A stretch of 40,689 bases of DNA. Origin: a virus. Below are positions 22,013-30,106 of this stretch, one piece after another. The notes under the pieces are model-generated. The model saw only the letters and a list, made by a program, of their open reading frames with translations, was not told where the DNA came from and searched no databases. Both the position numbers and the translations under genes were made by a program. The stretch is from the IMG/VR virus record IMGVR_UViG_3300032304_002117, positions 1 through 40,689 of that record. One strand, 5' to 3'. Within the stretch, counting starts at the first letter, position 1, and the number at the start of each line of letters is the position of its first letter.

Positions 22013-22279
22013 ATGGAATTCAACAAAATCGACTTCACCAAATTATTTGACACCACTGTGGCCATCGACAGCATGCACCGAGGTGTCACAAGCATGATCA
22101 CTTACATGCCTGAGCAAGTTCGTGCCAGTGCTCACACTGTGGCAGATGCACAGTTCAGCTTGATCCGCACCACAAACCGGGCTGTAAAAGAGTTTGCCGA
22201 AACTGTAGAAGCAGTGGCCAAAGAAGCACAAAAAGAAATCACCAAAACTGTAGAAAAAGCCACCAAACTAGCAGTCTAA
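22013..22279 (+). CDS. phasin-like protein (88 aa)
   Basis: An 88-residue, all-helical amphipathic protein: FNKIDFTKLFDTTVAIDSM at the start, then FSLIRTTNRAVKEFAETVEAVAKEA and an Ala/Lys-rich tail ending TVEKATKLAV. This layout resembles short phasins, which coat polyhydroxyalkanoate granules in Proteobacteria. If so, the phage could influence carbon storage granules. A generic helical coiled-coil protein is the alternative. AAAGGAAAA precedes the start and a strong terminator follows. Confidence 0.5.
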   Translation: MEFNKIDFTKLFDTTVAIDSMHRGVTSMITYMPEQVRASAHTVADAQFSLIRTTNRAVKEFAETVEAVAKEAQKEITKTVEKATKLAV

Positions 22280-22304
22280 TTGCTTGTTGTTTTTGCGCAA
22301 CAGC

Positions 22305-22334
22305 AAAAAAGCCCTGTATTGCAGGGCTTTTTTT
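22305..22334. terminator. strong Rho-independent terminator
   Basis: A 12-base stem, AAAAAAGCCCTG against CAGGGCTTTTTT, with a five-base loop and a T-run. It closes the phasin-like transcript; the A-run on the other side means it could also work in reverse. Confidence 0.92.
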
Positions 22335-22350
22335 ACGGCCCAAACCTTGG

Positions 22351-22390
22351 TTGACTCGAAATTCACTATTTCGTACAATATAGGTATAGT
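22351..22390 (+). promoter_or_regulatory. sigma70-type promoter with downstream TATAGT
   Basis: TTGACT (22351-22356), 17 bases, TACAAT (22374-22379), then TATAGT at 22385-22390, five bases after the -10. The bases CGAAAT follow the -35, as at 29265. Confidence 0.8.
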
Positions 22391-22410
22391 AACTAATATG
22401 GAGCAAACAA

Positions 22411-22650
22411 ATGGATTACAAAAACATGTCAACGGAAGAACTTGCTCGTAAACTTGTTAGATGTACTCCGGACCAACGAACAAAAATTCTTGCCCAAATC
22501 ACGTCTGTGCAGTGCCAGCTTCTTATGAATTACATTAAAGATTCCATGCCTCAAGAAAAAGACACTTCAGGAGAAAACATTTTGGCCGTGGTCCTTGGCG
22601 TTGGGTTGTTCTTTGTGATTTGGGTAGTATTGGGTAGTCTATTCAACTAA
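22411..22650 (+). CDS. small C-terminally anchored membrane protein (79 aa)
   Basis: A polar N-terminal half (STEELARKLVRCTPDQRTKIL) with a helical pattern, then one hydrophobic segment at about residues 57-77 (ILAVVLGVGLFFVIWVVLGSLF) at the extreme C-terminus. It would be tail-anchored in the inner membrane. It has its own strong promoter and a GGAG RBS. Function unknown. Confidence 0.6.
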   Translation: MDYKNMSTEELARKLVRCTPDQRTKILAQITSVQCQLLMNYIKDSMPQEKDTSGENILAVVLGVGLFFVIWVVLGSLFN

Positions 22651-22665
22651 ACGGCAACCTAAAGG

Positions 22666-22694
22666 TTGACCAGAACTTGCATTCGTCGTATAAT
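22666..22694 (+). promoter_or_regulatory. sigma70-type promoter of the lipoprotein gene
   Basis: TTGACC (22666-22671), 17 bases, TATAAT (22689-22694). TAT again follows five bases after the -10. Confidence 0.82.
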
Positions 22695-22723
22695 CAATGT
22701 ATTACAACTGAAGAAGGTATGAT

Positions 22724-23398
22724 ATGAAACAACGTATTTTAGCGACCGCTATCACTGCTGCAATGTTGACCCTTGTAGGTTGCAGTTCAACTAACCCGGC
22801 TGGACCATCGGCTTCGGCTACCACAGCCATTGCAGATCAACGCCTGGCAGTCAGCGATTTCAAACGCCAAGGTATTAAAATTGGATACACCTTGAGCGGA
22901 GACATTGACTTTATTGAAACCACTGGTTATGCCGCTGTGTGGGGCTCTAGCCAAAATGCGGCTCGTGAAGCGTTCCGTGTGGCCGAACTAGAAGCCAAGA
23001 AAGCACTCAATGACTTTATCAACAAAGAGAGTATCACAAGTAGTGTCAGTGTGCGAATGATCAGTCAGAACTTGGAATCAGCCAAAGATCAACGGACCAA
23101 TTCATTCTCCAGCAACAAGACCGGTGAAGATCAGCTGGTGGCCTTGGATGAAGAACCAAAAACTGCTGACAACAAAGAAACCACACAAGAAGCCAATACC
23201 GCAGTTCGCAACGATGCACTTCGTATTGCTAGCCGTGTGAATACCACTATTACCACACAAAACCGTGGCATCCTGGGCGGTTTATATCTGGTACAAGGCC
23301 AGGTAATCAACGATGGCAAGAATGTGCAAGTGGTATATCGTTGGGATCGCAAGGCCAATGCTGCCCGTCAAAATCTACGCAACTTGATGAGCCAATAA
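22724..23398 (+). CDS. outer-membrane-type lipoprotein (224 aa)
   Basis: A lipoprotein signal peptide with the lipobox LVGC (cut before Cys20) followed by Ser-Ser, which does not favour inner-membrane retention. The mature part has AAREAFRVAELEAKKALNDFI, resembling the LPP20/FlgO-FlgT type of helix-strand domain, then a Thr/Asp-rich linker and a C-terminal strand region (GILGGLYLVQGQVINDG). It is followed at once by another exported protein (23400) with a similar domain. Possibly an envelope complex made during infection. Function unknown. Confidence 0.7.
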   Translation: MKQRILATAITAAMLTLVGCSSTNPAGPSASATTAIADQRLAVSDFKRQGIKIGYTLSGDIDFIETTGYAAVWGSSQNAAREAFRVAELEAKKALNDFINKESITSSVSVRMISQNLESAKDQRTNSFSSNKTGEDQLVALDEEPKTADNKETTQEANTAVRNDALRIASRVNTTITTQNRGILGGLYLVQGQVINDGKNVQVVYRWDRKANAARQNLRNLMSQ

Positions 23399-23399
23399 A

Positions 23400-24479
23400 G
23401 TGCGATTGACGGCGGCAGTTGTCATGTGTGCCGCACTAGTTGCGGCACCTGTGAGTCAAGCACAGATATCGCCAATGGTTGCTCAGGCCTTGATGCCAAG
23501 TCCGCTGGGTGTGATACTGACTGTGGGACAGTGGCTCATGTTCAGCGACAACAAAAGAGTATATTATATTGAAGTGGCCGGTCGTGGAGCCACAGCGGAA
23601 CAGGCCCGCAACAACGGTTTTAGATTGGCTGTGGAACAGGCCCTGGGTACCTTGATCAGTTCAGAAACTGAAGTACGAAACGGTCGTATTGTTCGTGACG
23701 AAATCATCAGTTATGCCGCCGGCTATGTGGATCGTTTTACCATAGTAAGCACTGGGCAAGCAGGCAACCAGGTCGAAGTGGTCATGAAGGTCTGGGTGGG
23801 TCGCAGTGCCCTGGCCGACCGCTTGTTGAATAGAACCGAACAATCCGGTCAAGTAGATGGCGCCAGGGCCAGCGTTCAATTGCAAACTCTAAATCAGGAA
23901 CGTGCCACAGGCGATGCTATCTTGCAACAGGTTTTGAATGATTTCCCACGCAGAGCCTTTGACATAGAACTCCGGCCCACAGATGTAGTACGACAAAACA
24001 GATCAGCCATAATGGAAATCAACTTTGGTATGAGCTGGAATCGAGACTATTTGCGTAGTTTACGGACGGCCCTGGAAGCCACTGGTCAGCGTACCAGCAA
24101 CCCTGTGGCCATAATCGGTGTCAACGAGGGTGGGTGGTTTGGTGCATTTGACGGAGCCGCAAAATATGACGATACGGTCAAGTTGCAGTTGTTGGCCAAT
24201 CGCATGATTTTTAGTTTGCCCACAGTTTTGGTAACCATACGTGGTCCAGGTCGCGAAGTGCTTTTTACCAGTTGCTACCTGTACCAGGAATTAGACCATC
24301 AAGAGCAGGGTTGGGTTACTCGAGAAAGATTTGTGAGTTTTTCTAATTCTGGGGCTTATGTCAACGGGCGTATGAAATTGGTTGGTAGGATACCAATTCC
24401 AATGGCTCCAGATGTTTTGAGCCGTGCCAGCACGGTGGACATGGATGTGGTTTTGCGCGGTCAGTGCCCAAATCGATAA
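23400..24479 (+). CDS. exported protein with FlgT-N-like domain (359 aa)
   Basis: GTG start directly after the lipoprotein stop. Signal peptide at residues 1-22 (cut near VSQAQ). Residues about 55-125 read as a FlgT-N-like domain: YIEVAGRGATAEQARNNGFR, AVEQALG, then ISYAAGYVDRFTIVS. In Vibrio, FlgT helps anchor the flagellar motor at the outer membrane, but the domain is also found in envelope proteins unrelated to flagella. The C-terminal 200 residues are unrecognised. It is probably the partner of the upstream lipoprotein. Confidence 0.65.
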   Translation: MRLTAAVVMCAALVAAPVSQAQISPMVAQALMPSPLGVILTVGQWLMFSDNKRVYYIEVAGRGATAEQARNNGFRLAVEQALGTLISSETEVRNGRIVRDEIISYAAGYVDRFTIVSTGQAGNQVEVVMKVWVGRSALADRLLNRTEQSGQVDGARASVQLQTLNQERATGDAILQQVLNDFPRRAFDIELRPTDVVRQNRSAIMEINFGMSWNRDYLRSLRTALEATGQRTSNPVAIIGVNEGGWFGAFDGAAKYDDTVKLQLLANRMIFSLPTVLVTIRGPGREVLFTSCYLYQELDHQEQGWVTRERFVSFSNSGAYVNGRMKLVGRIPIPMAPDVLSRASTVDMDVVLRGQCPNR

Positions 24480-24494
24480 CTATTTCTCTACAAG

Positions 24495-24526
24495 TTCTCC
24501 GCTAAATATCAAGTACACTCGGAGAA
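24495..24526 (+). promoter_or_regulatory. late-type promoter inside an RBS-sequestering inverted repeat
   Basis: TTCTCCG (24495-24501) pairs with CGGAGAA (24520-24526), which holds the ribosome binding site. GCTAAATA (24501-24508) lies between the arms. Read-through RNA would hide the RBS, while RNA started at about 24514 lacks the left arm. Confidence 0.6.
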
Positions 24527-24530
24527 TCGA

Positions 24531-25256
24531 ATGCGCGAGGATTTTAACTGGAGTCAGCTGGATCGCAACAACCTGTATGCGATGCTATACCAGGCTGGAA
24601 CTGATATTGTTGGCCGTAAAATGCCAGTGAAAACACTGCATCAGCGGTTAAGCGCACATATCAAATCTCGCTTGCCAATCACTGTGAAAAAATGGCAGTA
24701 TGATGCCAAGCAAGATCGTGGTTTCCCCTACATAGGCGGAAGCTACGACAGTGGCCTTGACCGCAAGGGCAAACGGAAGTTTATCGAAGTTGTCCTAAGC
24801 TATAACCCATTGGATACCGAAGTTCGAATAACCCGGTACCGCTGGCGTAGATTATGCTCGTTGTTTGCTGACACCGTCCTGCACGAAATGATTCACATGC
24901 GCCAGTATCGCAGTAGAAACTTCAAAGCGATTCCAGGTTACGAAAGCACAGCCTACTATCATCGACAACGACAGAACCAGGAATACTACGGTCATCGTGA
25001 TGAAATGGGTGCATTCGCTTTTAACATTGCCTGCGAAATGATCGATCGTTTTGGTTACGATCCTGTGGCTATTCGCCACTACATGGACACCTTGACCAGT
25101 CGCACCCGGAGGGGAACATTTACAAAATTCTTGGCCACGTTTGATTGGGATCATGATCACGTCAAAGTGCGTCAGATGAAACAGAAGATTCTCAAGCAGT
25201 TGGAATATGCTGCTATTGGTCGTCCATTTAAGACCACAACACACTTGACTTACTAA
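24531..25256 (+). CDS. SprT-like zinc metallopeptidase (241 aa)
   Basis: Contains the zincin motif HEMIHMRQY (HExxH, about residues 118-122), preceded by LFADTVL and followed by HRDEMGAFAFNIACEM, which may supply the third ligand. The N-terminal half has strands including KKWQYDAKQ and KFIEVVLSYN, as in the SprT/Spartan-like family. SprT-like proteases can act on DNA-bound or cross-linked proteins; here the target is unknown. Its expression is likely late, given the promoter and hairpin just upstream. Confidence 0.75.
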   Translation: MREDFNWSQLDRNNLYAMLYQAGTDIVGRKMPVKTLHQRLSAHIKSRLPITVKKWQYDAKQDRGFPYIGGSYDSGLDRKGKRKFIEVVLSYNPLDTEVRITRYRWRRLCSLFADTVLHEMIHMRQYRSRNFKAIPGYESTAYYHRQRQNQEYYGHRDEMGAFAFNIACEMIDRFGYDPVAIRHYMDTLTSRTRRGTFTKFLATFDWDHDHVKVRQMKQKILKQLEYAAIGRPFKTTTHLTY

Positions 25257-25258
25257 AA

Positions 25259-26851
25259 TTATTTTTGACGATCTCGACCCAGAGTTGCTTTGGTGCCGTA
25301 TTTTTTTGGCTCTTCGGGGGCGGCAGTGATGGCACTGCGTTGTTGACCAAATACATCTAAATCCTGTGTGCCAACGGCGGCCGGAGTAGTATCCACTTCA
25401 ACCTCGGCCTCATCGGGCTCAGTGACTTCAGTGGCACCATTGTATAGAATTATAAAAGTAAAGTTGCCTTTGCTGCCAGTGCTGTAGAATGTCTTGCCGG
25501 CACTGAGCTCCACATTGGTCACTGCCGCACTGGGATAGATCACTTCAAAAGGTTCCAGCTTGATTTCATTGCCGCTTTGTGTGGCGTAGGTTTCCATCTG
25601 TATAAACGCACCCCAGTTCAGGATCTCTGCGGCCACCTGGCCAAAGTTGCTGTTGTTGTTGACCCAGCTGGCTACTTCATTGGCCAACACAGCTCGTATG
25701 TGATAGAATGGTATTACAGCAGCAGGATCACGGGCCTGACGGCCTGCGTACTTTTTCTCAAGATTTTTGCTGAGCAGTCGTTGTCCTATAACTTCCGACC
25801 CTGGCGGAAGTTTTCTTATCTTCATGATCTGTTCAGCTTCTTCGGGTTTAATAATTTTGGCCAGCACAGCAGTATCCAACACACCAGGTGTGCTGCCACT
25901 GGTGACCATGCGTATCAGTTCGATGTCCTTGGCATACTTGTTTAAGATTTTTTGACCGTTGGGATCAACACGCATTTCCTCAATCTTGTCTGTGAGATTC
26001 TTGGCCGATGCCTTGGCACCTTTTTCAGCTTTACTGCTGAGTCCCATAACCTGTCCAGCTGAATTTATTAAAGTACTATCAGTGAGCCCACCAATTTTAC
26101 TGCCACCAAAGGATATCTTACATGCGGCATAACCACCTTGACTCAACCAGTCTTTTTCAGCTTTCCGGGCTTCGCCTGTGGTTGTCTTGCCCATGACCAA
26201 GGCCATGGGTTGTAGCATTTCGCAGAAGTAGTTGGTGAAAGCACTAAAATTCATGTTGCCCAGAGGCAAGCGCATGGGATAACTTGTGTTGCGCATGAAC
26301 GCTTCTGTGGCCTTGGCCTCATCGCTTTCTACACCAAACCGTGCCTGGATTCCTGCCAAGATATCTTGGGGTGACAAGTTTGTGAGATTACCAGTCAGCA
26401 CATCTGTGGGTTTGTATCCGGCTGCTTCTTTCTTGGCCACGGCAGTTTGTAATCTAAAGCCGCCTGGCAGTTTGTTGGCGAATTCGTTTTCAGTGGGTAT
26501 AGGAGAAATTTTCTGGAAGTGTCGTCCCAGATAAAATCTTTGTCCAGCTTCATTGTCGAACTGTGCCAGTCCAAATCCACCTTTTTGTTGAGATGGTGCT
26601 GTGGTACTTTCGCCCTTGGGAGTCATCCATTGAATCAAGTTTGGTGTTATTCCTAACTGCTGACTCAATTGTTGTAGAGCCTGCTGAAATTTTTCAGGAG
26701 TTTCGTAGGCACCACCACCTTCAGGGTAGAATTTTACTCCTTGGAACACAAGCCGATCGCCCTGTGGATTGGCAAACTCAGTTCCAGGTTTACGATTGGC
26801 TAGTCCTGTACTTTCTGCAATAGAATCAAGTAGGTTTAGAATATCACGCAT
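25259..26851 (-). CDS. hypothetical protein (530 aa)
   Basis: A 530-residue protein with no membrane segment. It begins MRDILNLLDSIAESTGLANRKPG, has a Gln-rich helical part near residues 55-75, an alpha/beta middle and an acidic, Pro-rich tail (TEPDEAEVEVDTTPAA, then AAPEEPKKYG). I recall similar N-termini in proteins from T4-like phages of aquatic bacteria, but no function. It could be a head-associated or internal protein. It reads against clpP, and the clpP promoter lies between the two starts. Confidence 0.6.
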   Translation of the reverse strand: MRDILNLLDSIAESTGLANRKPGTEFANPQGDRLVFQGVKFYPEGGGAYETPEKFQQALQQLSQQLGITPNLIQWMTPKGESTTAPSQQKGGFGLAQFDNEAGQRFYLGRHFQKISPIPTENEFANKLPGGFRLQTAVAKKEAAGYKPTDVLTGNLTNLSPQDILAGIQARFGVESDEAKATEAFMRNTSYPMRLPLGNMNFSAFTNYFCEMLQPMALVMGKTTTGEARKAEKDWLSQGGYAACKISFGGSKIGGLTDSTLINSAGQVMGLSSKAEKGAKASAKNLTDKIEEMRVDPNGQKILNKYAKDIELIRMVTSGSTPGVLDTAVLAKIIKPEEAEQIMKIRKLPPGSEVIGQRLLSKNLEKKYAGRQARDPAAVIPFYHIRAVLANEVASWVNNNSNFGQVAAEILNWGAFIQMETYATQSGNEIKLEPFEVIYPSAAVTNVELSAGKTFYSTGSKGNFTFIILYNGATEVTEPDEAEVEVDTTPAAVGTQDLDVFGQQRSAITAAPEEPKKYGTKATLGRDRQK

Positions 26852-26880
26852 TTGCTTTTTCTTTAAGAATATAGTATACT
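26852..26880 (+). promoter_or_regulatory. sigma70-type promoter of clpP
   Basis: TTGCTT (26852-26857), 17 bases, TATACT (26875-26880). Transcription would begin near 26887, which rules out the upstream ATG at 26882 as start and supports 26903. Confidence 0.72.
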
Positions 26881-26902
26881 TATGCTACAAACAGGAGAAC
26901 TC

Positions 26903-27499
26903 ATGCCAAACTTGGTACCAATAGTGGTGGAGCAAACGTCAAAAGGCGAAAGAAGTTATGATATATACAGTAGACTTCTTCGTGACCGTATCATCATGCT
27001 GGACTCGGATGTAAACAATCACACAGCCAGCTTGATCGTGGCACAGATGCTGTTTTTAGAAGCAGAAGATCCTGATCGTGACATACTCTTTTACATCAAC
27101 AGCCCTGGCGGTAGTGTCACAGCAGGCATGAGCATATATGATACCATGCAGTACATAAAATCGGATGTGAGTACCATAGTCATGGGTCAGGCCTGTAGCA
27201 TGGGCAGTTTGTTGGCCACAGCCGGAGCTGCTGGCAAACGTTATATGTTGCCCCATGCCCGTAACATGATCCATCAACCGTCGGGTGGTGCAGAAGGACA
27301 GGCCACTGACATTGAAATACAAGCCAGAGAAATCTTAAAAATGAAACGCTATCTCACAGAAATCTATGTCACACACAACACCGCAGGCAAGACCTACGAC
27401 GATTTTGCACGCGACATGGAACGAGATTTTTTCATGAGTGCAGAAGAAGCCGTGGCCTATGGCCTAGCAGACCGGGTAATAACCAAGCGTGAAAGCTGA
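26903..27499 (+). CDS. clpP: ATP-dependent Clp protease proteolytic subunit ClpP
   Basis: A 198-residue serine peptidase with the full catalytic triad: Ser99 (GQACSMGS), His124 (MIHQPSGG) and Asp171 (RDMERDFF). The start at 26903 has AGGAG six bases upstream and gives [20 protein letters not shown], matching the mature N-terminus of bacterial ClpP. The E. coli-type propeptide is therefore absent and the protein may be active without processing. It forms two stacked heptamers that work with ClpX or ClpA. The radical SAM gene overlaps its 3' end. Confidence 0.96.
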   Translation: MPNLVPIVVEQTSKGERSYDIYSRLLRDRIIMLDSDVNNHTASLIVAQMLFLEAEDPDRDILFYINSPGGSVTAGMSIYDTMQYIKSDVSTIVMGQACSMGSLLATAGAAGKRYMLPHARNMIHQPSGGAEGQATDIEIQAREILKMKRYLTEIYVTHNTAGKTYDDFARDMERDFFMSAEEAVAYGLADRVITKRES

Positions 27500-28823
27500 T
27501 AAGAACATATTTTGTAATGCCCCTTGGTACGAACTGCAGATTTATTGGGATGGTAGTTTAGGATTCTGTTGTCAAGAAGATCATAAACTCTATGCTGATG
27601 AACTAAGCACGCATTACAATGTTAGTCGCATGACCATTGCTGAATGGTTTGATAGCAAACCCATGCGAGCCGCACGTATGGGCATGTTGGGATCCAAACC
27701 CAACAGCATTTGCCAACGTTGCTACCACGAACAAGAACATAATGGCACTAGCCGCAGGCACAAGTCTAATCAAAAAAGTGTTATCTTTACCAAGACAGCA
27801 TTTGACGAAAGTTACTTACAAAGTCCTGGCCACACAAAATTTGAATCAAGTCGGGCTAATCAAGGTGCTTACAGTGGCATGCCCATAGACCTGCATATTG
27901 ATCTTGGCAACTACTGTAACCTTGCTTGTAAAATGTGTAGACCGCAGGCCAGTAGTGTGATTGCTGCACAAGAAGTCAAGTGGGGCAACAAAGATGCTGT
28001 GCAATATGTGGGCACTGATTGGACACGTGACGAAACAGTATGGTCACGTGTGTTGGACGAATTGGCCAGTATTCCAAATCTTAACAACATTCATTTCATG
28101 GGCGGCGAAACATTAATTACCAAACGATTTGAAGACTTTGTTGACTACATGATTGCACGTGGACGAACTGATTTACATTTTAGTTTTGTCACCAACGGCA
28201 CTACATTCAATGAATCCTTGCTCAACAAGTTAACGCAGTTTAAAAGAGTTGGCATTGAGGTAAGCATAGAGACTGTAACCGAACATAATGCTTATCAACG
28301 TCAAGGCACTGATACTGAGCAGGTATTAAAGAATATTGATCAGTATCTTGAATATTGCAATGGAGATAATATAACATTGACTGCAAGGCCAGCAATCAGC
28401 GCCTTGACCATTGGCTATTACGATACCTTGTTGCGATATTGCATGGAACGTAAAATAATTGTCAAAAGTCTCTGGGTCAGCAAGCCCGACTTTTTGAATC
28501 CAAACATACTTCCAGATGCAATACGACAAGAATACATCTCAAAATATCAAAAGTTAATCAAGGATTACAAATTAGACGCAACAGATCATCTTGTTGATTA
28601 TAATGAAAGTGATCCAAATGAAATTGCTCGCATAATTGCCAGCCAGGCCGATCAATGCATTGCCATGTTGACCACTGCTGGGCCAGCAGACAGTGAAGCC
28701 CAATTAAAAAACATGGTCGCCCAATGCCGTCGTTGGGATAGCATCTACGGATACGATGCTGGCAAATTATATCCAGAATTTTCTACAATATTAAATCGTT
28801 ATGGCTATTCAACACCTGGTTAA
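27489..28823 (+). CDS. radical SAM protein with N-terminal SPASM/twitch-like segment
   Basis: GTG start inside the clpP 3' end. The radical SAM motif is CNLACKMC (Cys143, Cys147, Cys150), followed by HFMGGETLI and [10 protein letters not shown], the usual SAM-binding strands. Before it the segment [21 protein letters not shown] and later ICQRCYHE give Cys residues typical of an auxiliary cluster (SPASM/twitch). Such proteins occur in large phages with unknown substrates, often peptides or nucleotides. The partner gene at 28801 overlaps by 23 bases. Confidence 0.9.
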   Translation: MKADKNIFCNAPWYELQIYWDGSLGFCCQEDHKLYADELSTHYNVSRMTIAEWFDSKPMRAARMGMLGSKPNSICQRCYHEQEHNGTSRRHKSNQKSVIFTKTAFDESYLQSPGHTKFESSRANQGAYSGMPIDLHIDLGNYCNLACKMCRPQASSVIAAQEVKWGNKDAVQYVGTDWTRDETVWSRVLDELASIPNLNNIHFMGGETLITKRFEDFVDYMIARGRTDLHFSFVTNGTTFNESLLNKLTQFKRVGIEVSIETVTEHNAYQRQGTDTEQVLKNIDQYLEYCNGDNITLTARPAISALTIGYYDTLLRYCMERKIIVKSLWVSKPDFLNPNILPDAIRQEYISKYQKLIKDYKLDATDHLVDYNESDPNEIARIIASQADQCIAMLTTAGPADSEAQLKNMVAQCRRWDSIYGYDAGKLYPEFSTILNRYGYSTPG

Positions 28824-29235
28824 ATTATCAGTAACACTACGCCCAGTTGATCACCCCAACATTAGAGTAGGAGTCAATGGCGATATTTTGACCGTTGTTT
28901 TAGATAAAACACAAACTATGGACTTTGAATTTACGTCTGACAAAGATTGTCAATTAACAGTGGAACTCGTTGATAAAAAAGATCAAGAAGCTGTGGTTGT
29001 AGAATCGATGAGCTTTTTTGGTATCAGTGATCCCAAGTTTGCCTGGGCTGGTGTGTATGAGCCTGTTTACCCAGAACCCTGGGCCAGTCAACAACAATCA
29101 CAGGGTGTTGCGTTAAACCCACAGTTGACAGCTCATACTTACTTGAGCTGGCCTGGTAAGTGGACACTAACCTTTACAGTGCCTGTGTTTACGTGGATTC
29201 ACAGGGTGCAAAATCTGGGCTGGATTTATAGTTAG
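28801..29235 (+). CDS. beta-sandwich-like partner of the radical SAM protein (144 aa)
   Basis: A 144-residue protein, beta-rich, with [39 protein letters not shown] and a Trp-rich C-terminus. It resembles a small carbohydrate-binding-like or immunoglobulin-like domain. Overlap with the radical SAM gene suggests coexpression and perhaps a substrate or scaffold role. No family is recognised with confidence. Confidence 0.6.
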   Translation: MAIQHLVKLSVTLRPVDHPNIRVGVNGDILTVVLDKTQTMDFEFTSDKDCQLTVELVDKKDQEAVVVESMSFFGISDPKFAWAGVYEPVYPEPWASQQQSQGVALNPQLTAHTYLSWPGKWTLTFTVPVFTWIHRVQNLGWIYS

Positions 29236-29264
29236 TACTCACTAACCTGCGGATTTTTGGGCGG

Positions 29265-29304
29265 TTGACTCGAAATGCCCGATTTGCTATACTAGTTCTA
29301 TAGT
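29265..29304 (+). promoter_or_regulatory. sigma70-type promoter with downstream TATAGT
   Basis: TTGACT (29265-29270), 17 bases, TATACT (29288-29293), then TATAGT (29299-29304). CGAAAT follows the -35, as at 22351. Confidence 0.82.
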
Positions 29305-29322
29305 AAACAAAAAGGAGCAAGT

Positions 29323-29763
29323 ATGAGCAAAGCAATTTATTTCGCAGGTGTTAGTCGTGTTGCAGGTGAACTAAAATTCCGCACTGCTGCAAGTCCAGCT
29401 CGTTTTCAGCAGTTGGGTAAACTTGGCGACACAGATGTTGAAATGGTCAATGTTAATTGTGAAACCAAATCGCAAGCGGCCAAAGAATTACTGAGCCGTA
29501 ATTTTGCCAACGGTCGTGCAGATATTGAAGCATTGTTGGTGACAGTTGCAAACGATGATAATCCGTTTGCTCGTCCCAAAAAGGCTCGCACTGCGAAAGT
29601 TAAAAAGAGTGAACTGGTCGAACCTGCTCGTGACCGCAAAGGTCGTGTCAAAGACATCGAGCAGTTCTACACCTGGTTCAACACCAAGATGAAACCTTCA
29701 GAAGCCGAGCGTGTGCGTGCCGAGTTCAATGAGCGTGTACGTGAAGCCTACGAAGCCAACTAA
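29323..29763 (+). CDS. hypothetical protein (146 aa)
   Basis: A 146-residue protein: IYFAGVSRVAGELKFRTAAS at the start, a Lys-rich linker in the middle (RPKKARTAKVKKSE) and a helical C-terminus (IEQFYTWFNTKMKPSEAERVRAEFN). It follows the strong promoter at 29265 and AAGGAG. It could bind nucleic acid through the basic linker, but no family is recognised. Confidence 0.6.
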   Translation: MSKAIYFAGVSRVAGELKFRTAASPARFQQLGKLGDTDVEMVNVNCETKSQAAKELLSRNFANGRADIEALLVTVANDDNPFARPKKARTAKVKKSELVEPARDRKGRVKDIEQFYTWFNTKMKPSEAERVRAEFNERVREAYEAN

Positions 29764-29772
29764 GGAGAAGAC

Positions 29773-29940
29773 ATGTTGAAATATCAAACCACAACCGAAT
29801 ACCGAGCCATGCTCCGTGATCTCAGCACCGCAGACTTGTTGACCTTGTCTGAATCTCATGTCAACAACCAGGCATATCAAGACTTGATCGATGCAGAAGT
29901 AGAACGTCGTATTGCCCGTTGGGAGATAGTGTATGCTTAA
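29773..29940 (+). CDS. small hypothetical protein (55 aa)
   Basis: A 55-residue helical ORF with AAGGAG before the ATG (29764-29768). It contains YRAMLRDLSTADLLTLSES and VERRIARWEIV. Its 3' end overlaps the next start by eight bases. Confidence 0.55.
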   Translation: MLKYQTTTEYRAMLRDLSTADLLTLSESHVNNQAYQDLIDAEVERRIARWEIVYA

Positions 29941-30106
29941 ATTCAGAGTCTTAGCCAGCGAAACTGTGTTCTACGAATTTGTGGTAGAAGCCGACAGCAT
30001 GGAACAGGCCCAGGCCCGGATAGATCGTGGCGACTACGACACTGGGCCGGCATATGATGGAGATAATTTTGAAATTGACAGCATTGAACAGGAGTCCACA
30101 GTATGA
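29933..30106 (+). CDS. small acidic protein, possibly DpnD/PcfM-like (57 aa)
   Basis: A 57-residue ORF: KFRVLASETVFYEFVVEA, then MEQAQARIDRGDYDTG and FEIDSIEQE. The pattern of a beta strand, an A-D-S-x-E-Q-A helix and a final strand resembles small DpnD/PcfM-like domains, whose function is unclear. The start lies inside the preceding gene and the stop overlaps the next ATG. Confidence 0.5.
   Translation: MLKFRVLASETVFYEFVVEADSMEQAQARIDRGDYDTGPAYDGDNFEIDSIEQESTV

Noticed and set aside
26882-26902. Upstream ATG of clpP adding seven residues
   Set aside because: It lies before the predicted transcription start and ahead of the AGGAG; the start at 26903 matches mature ClpP.
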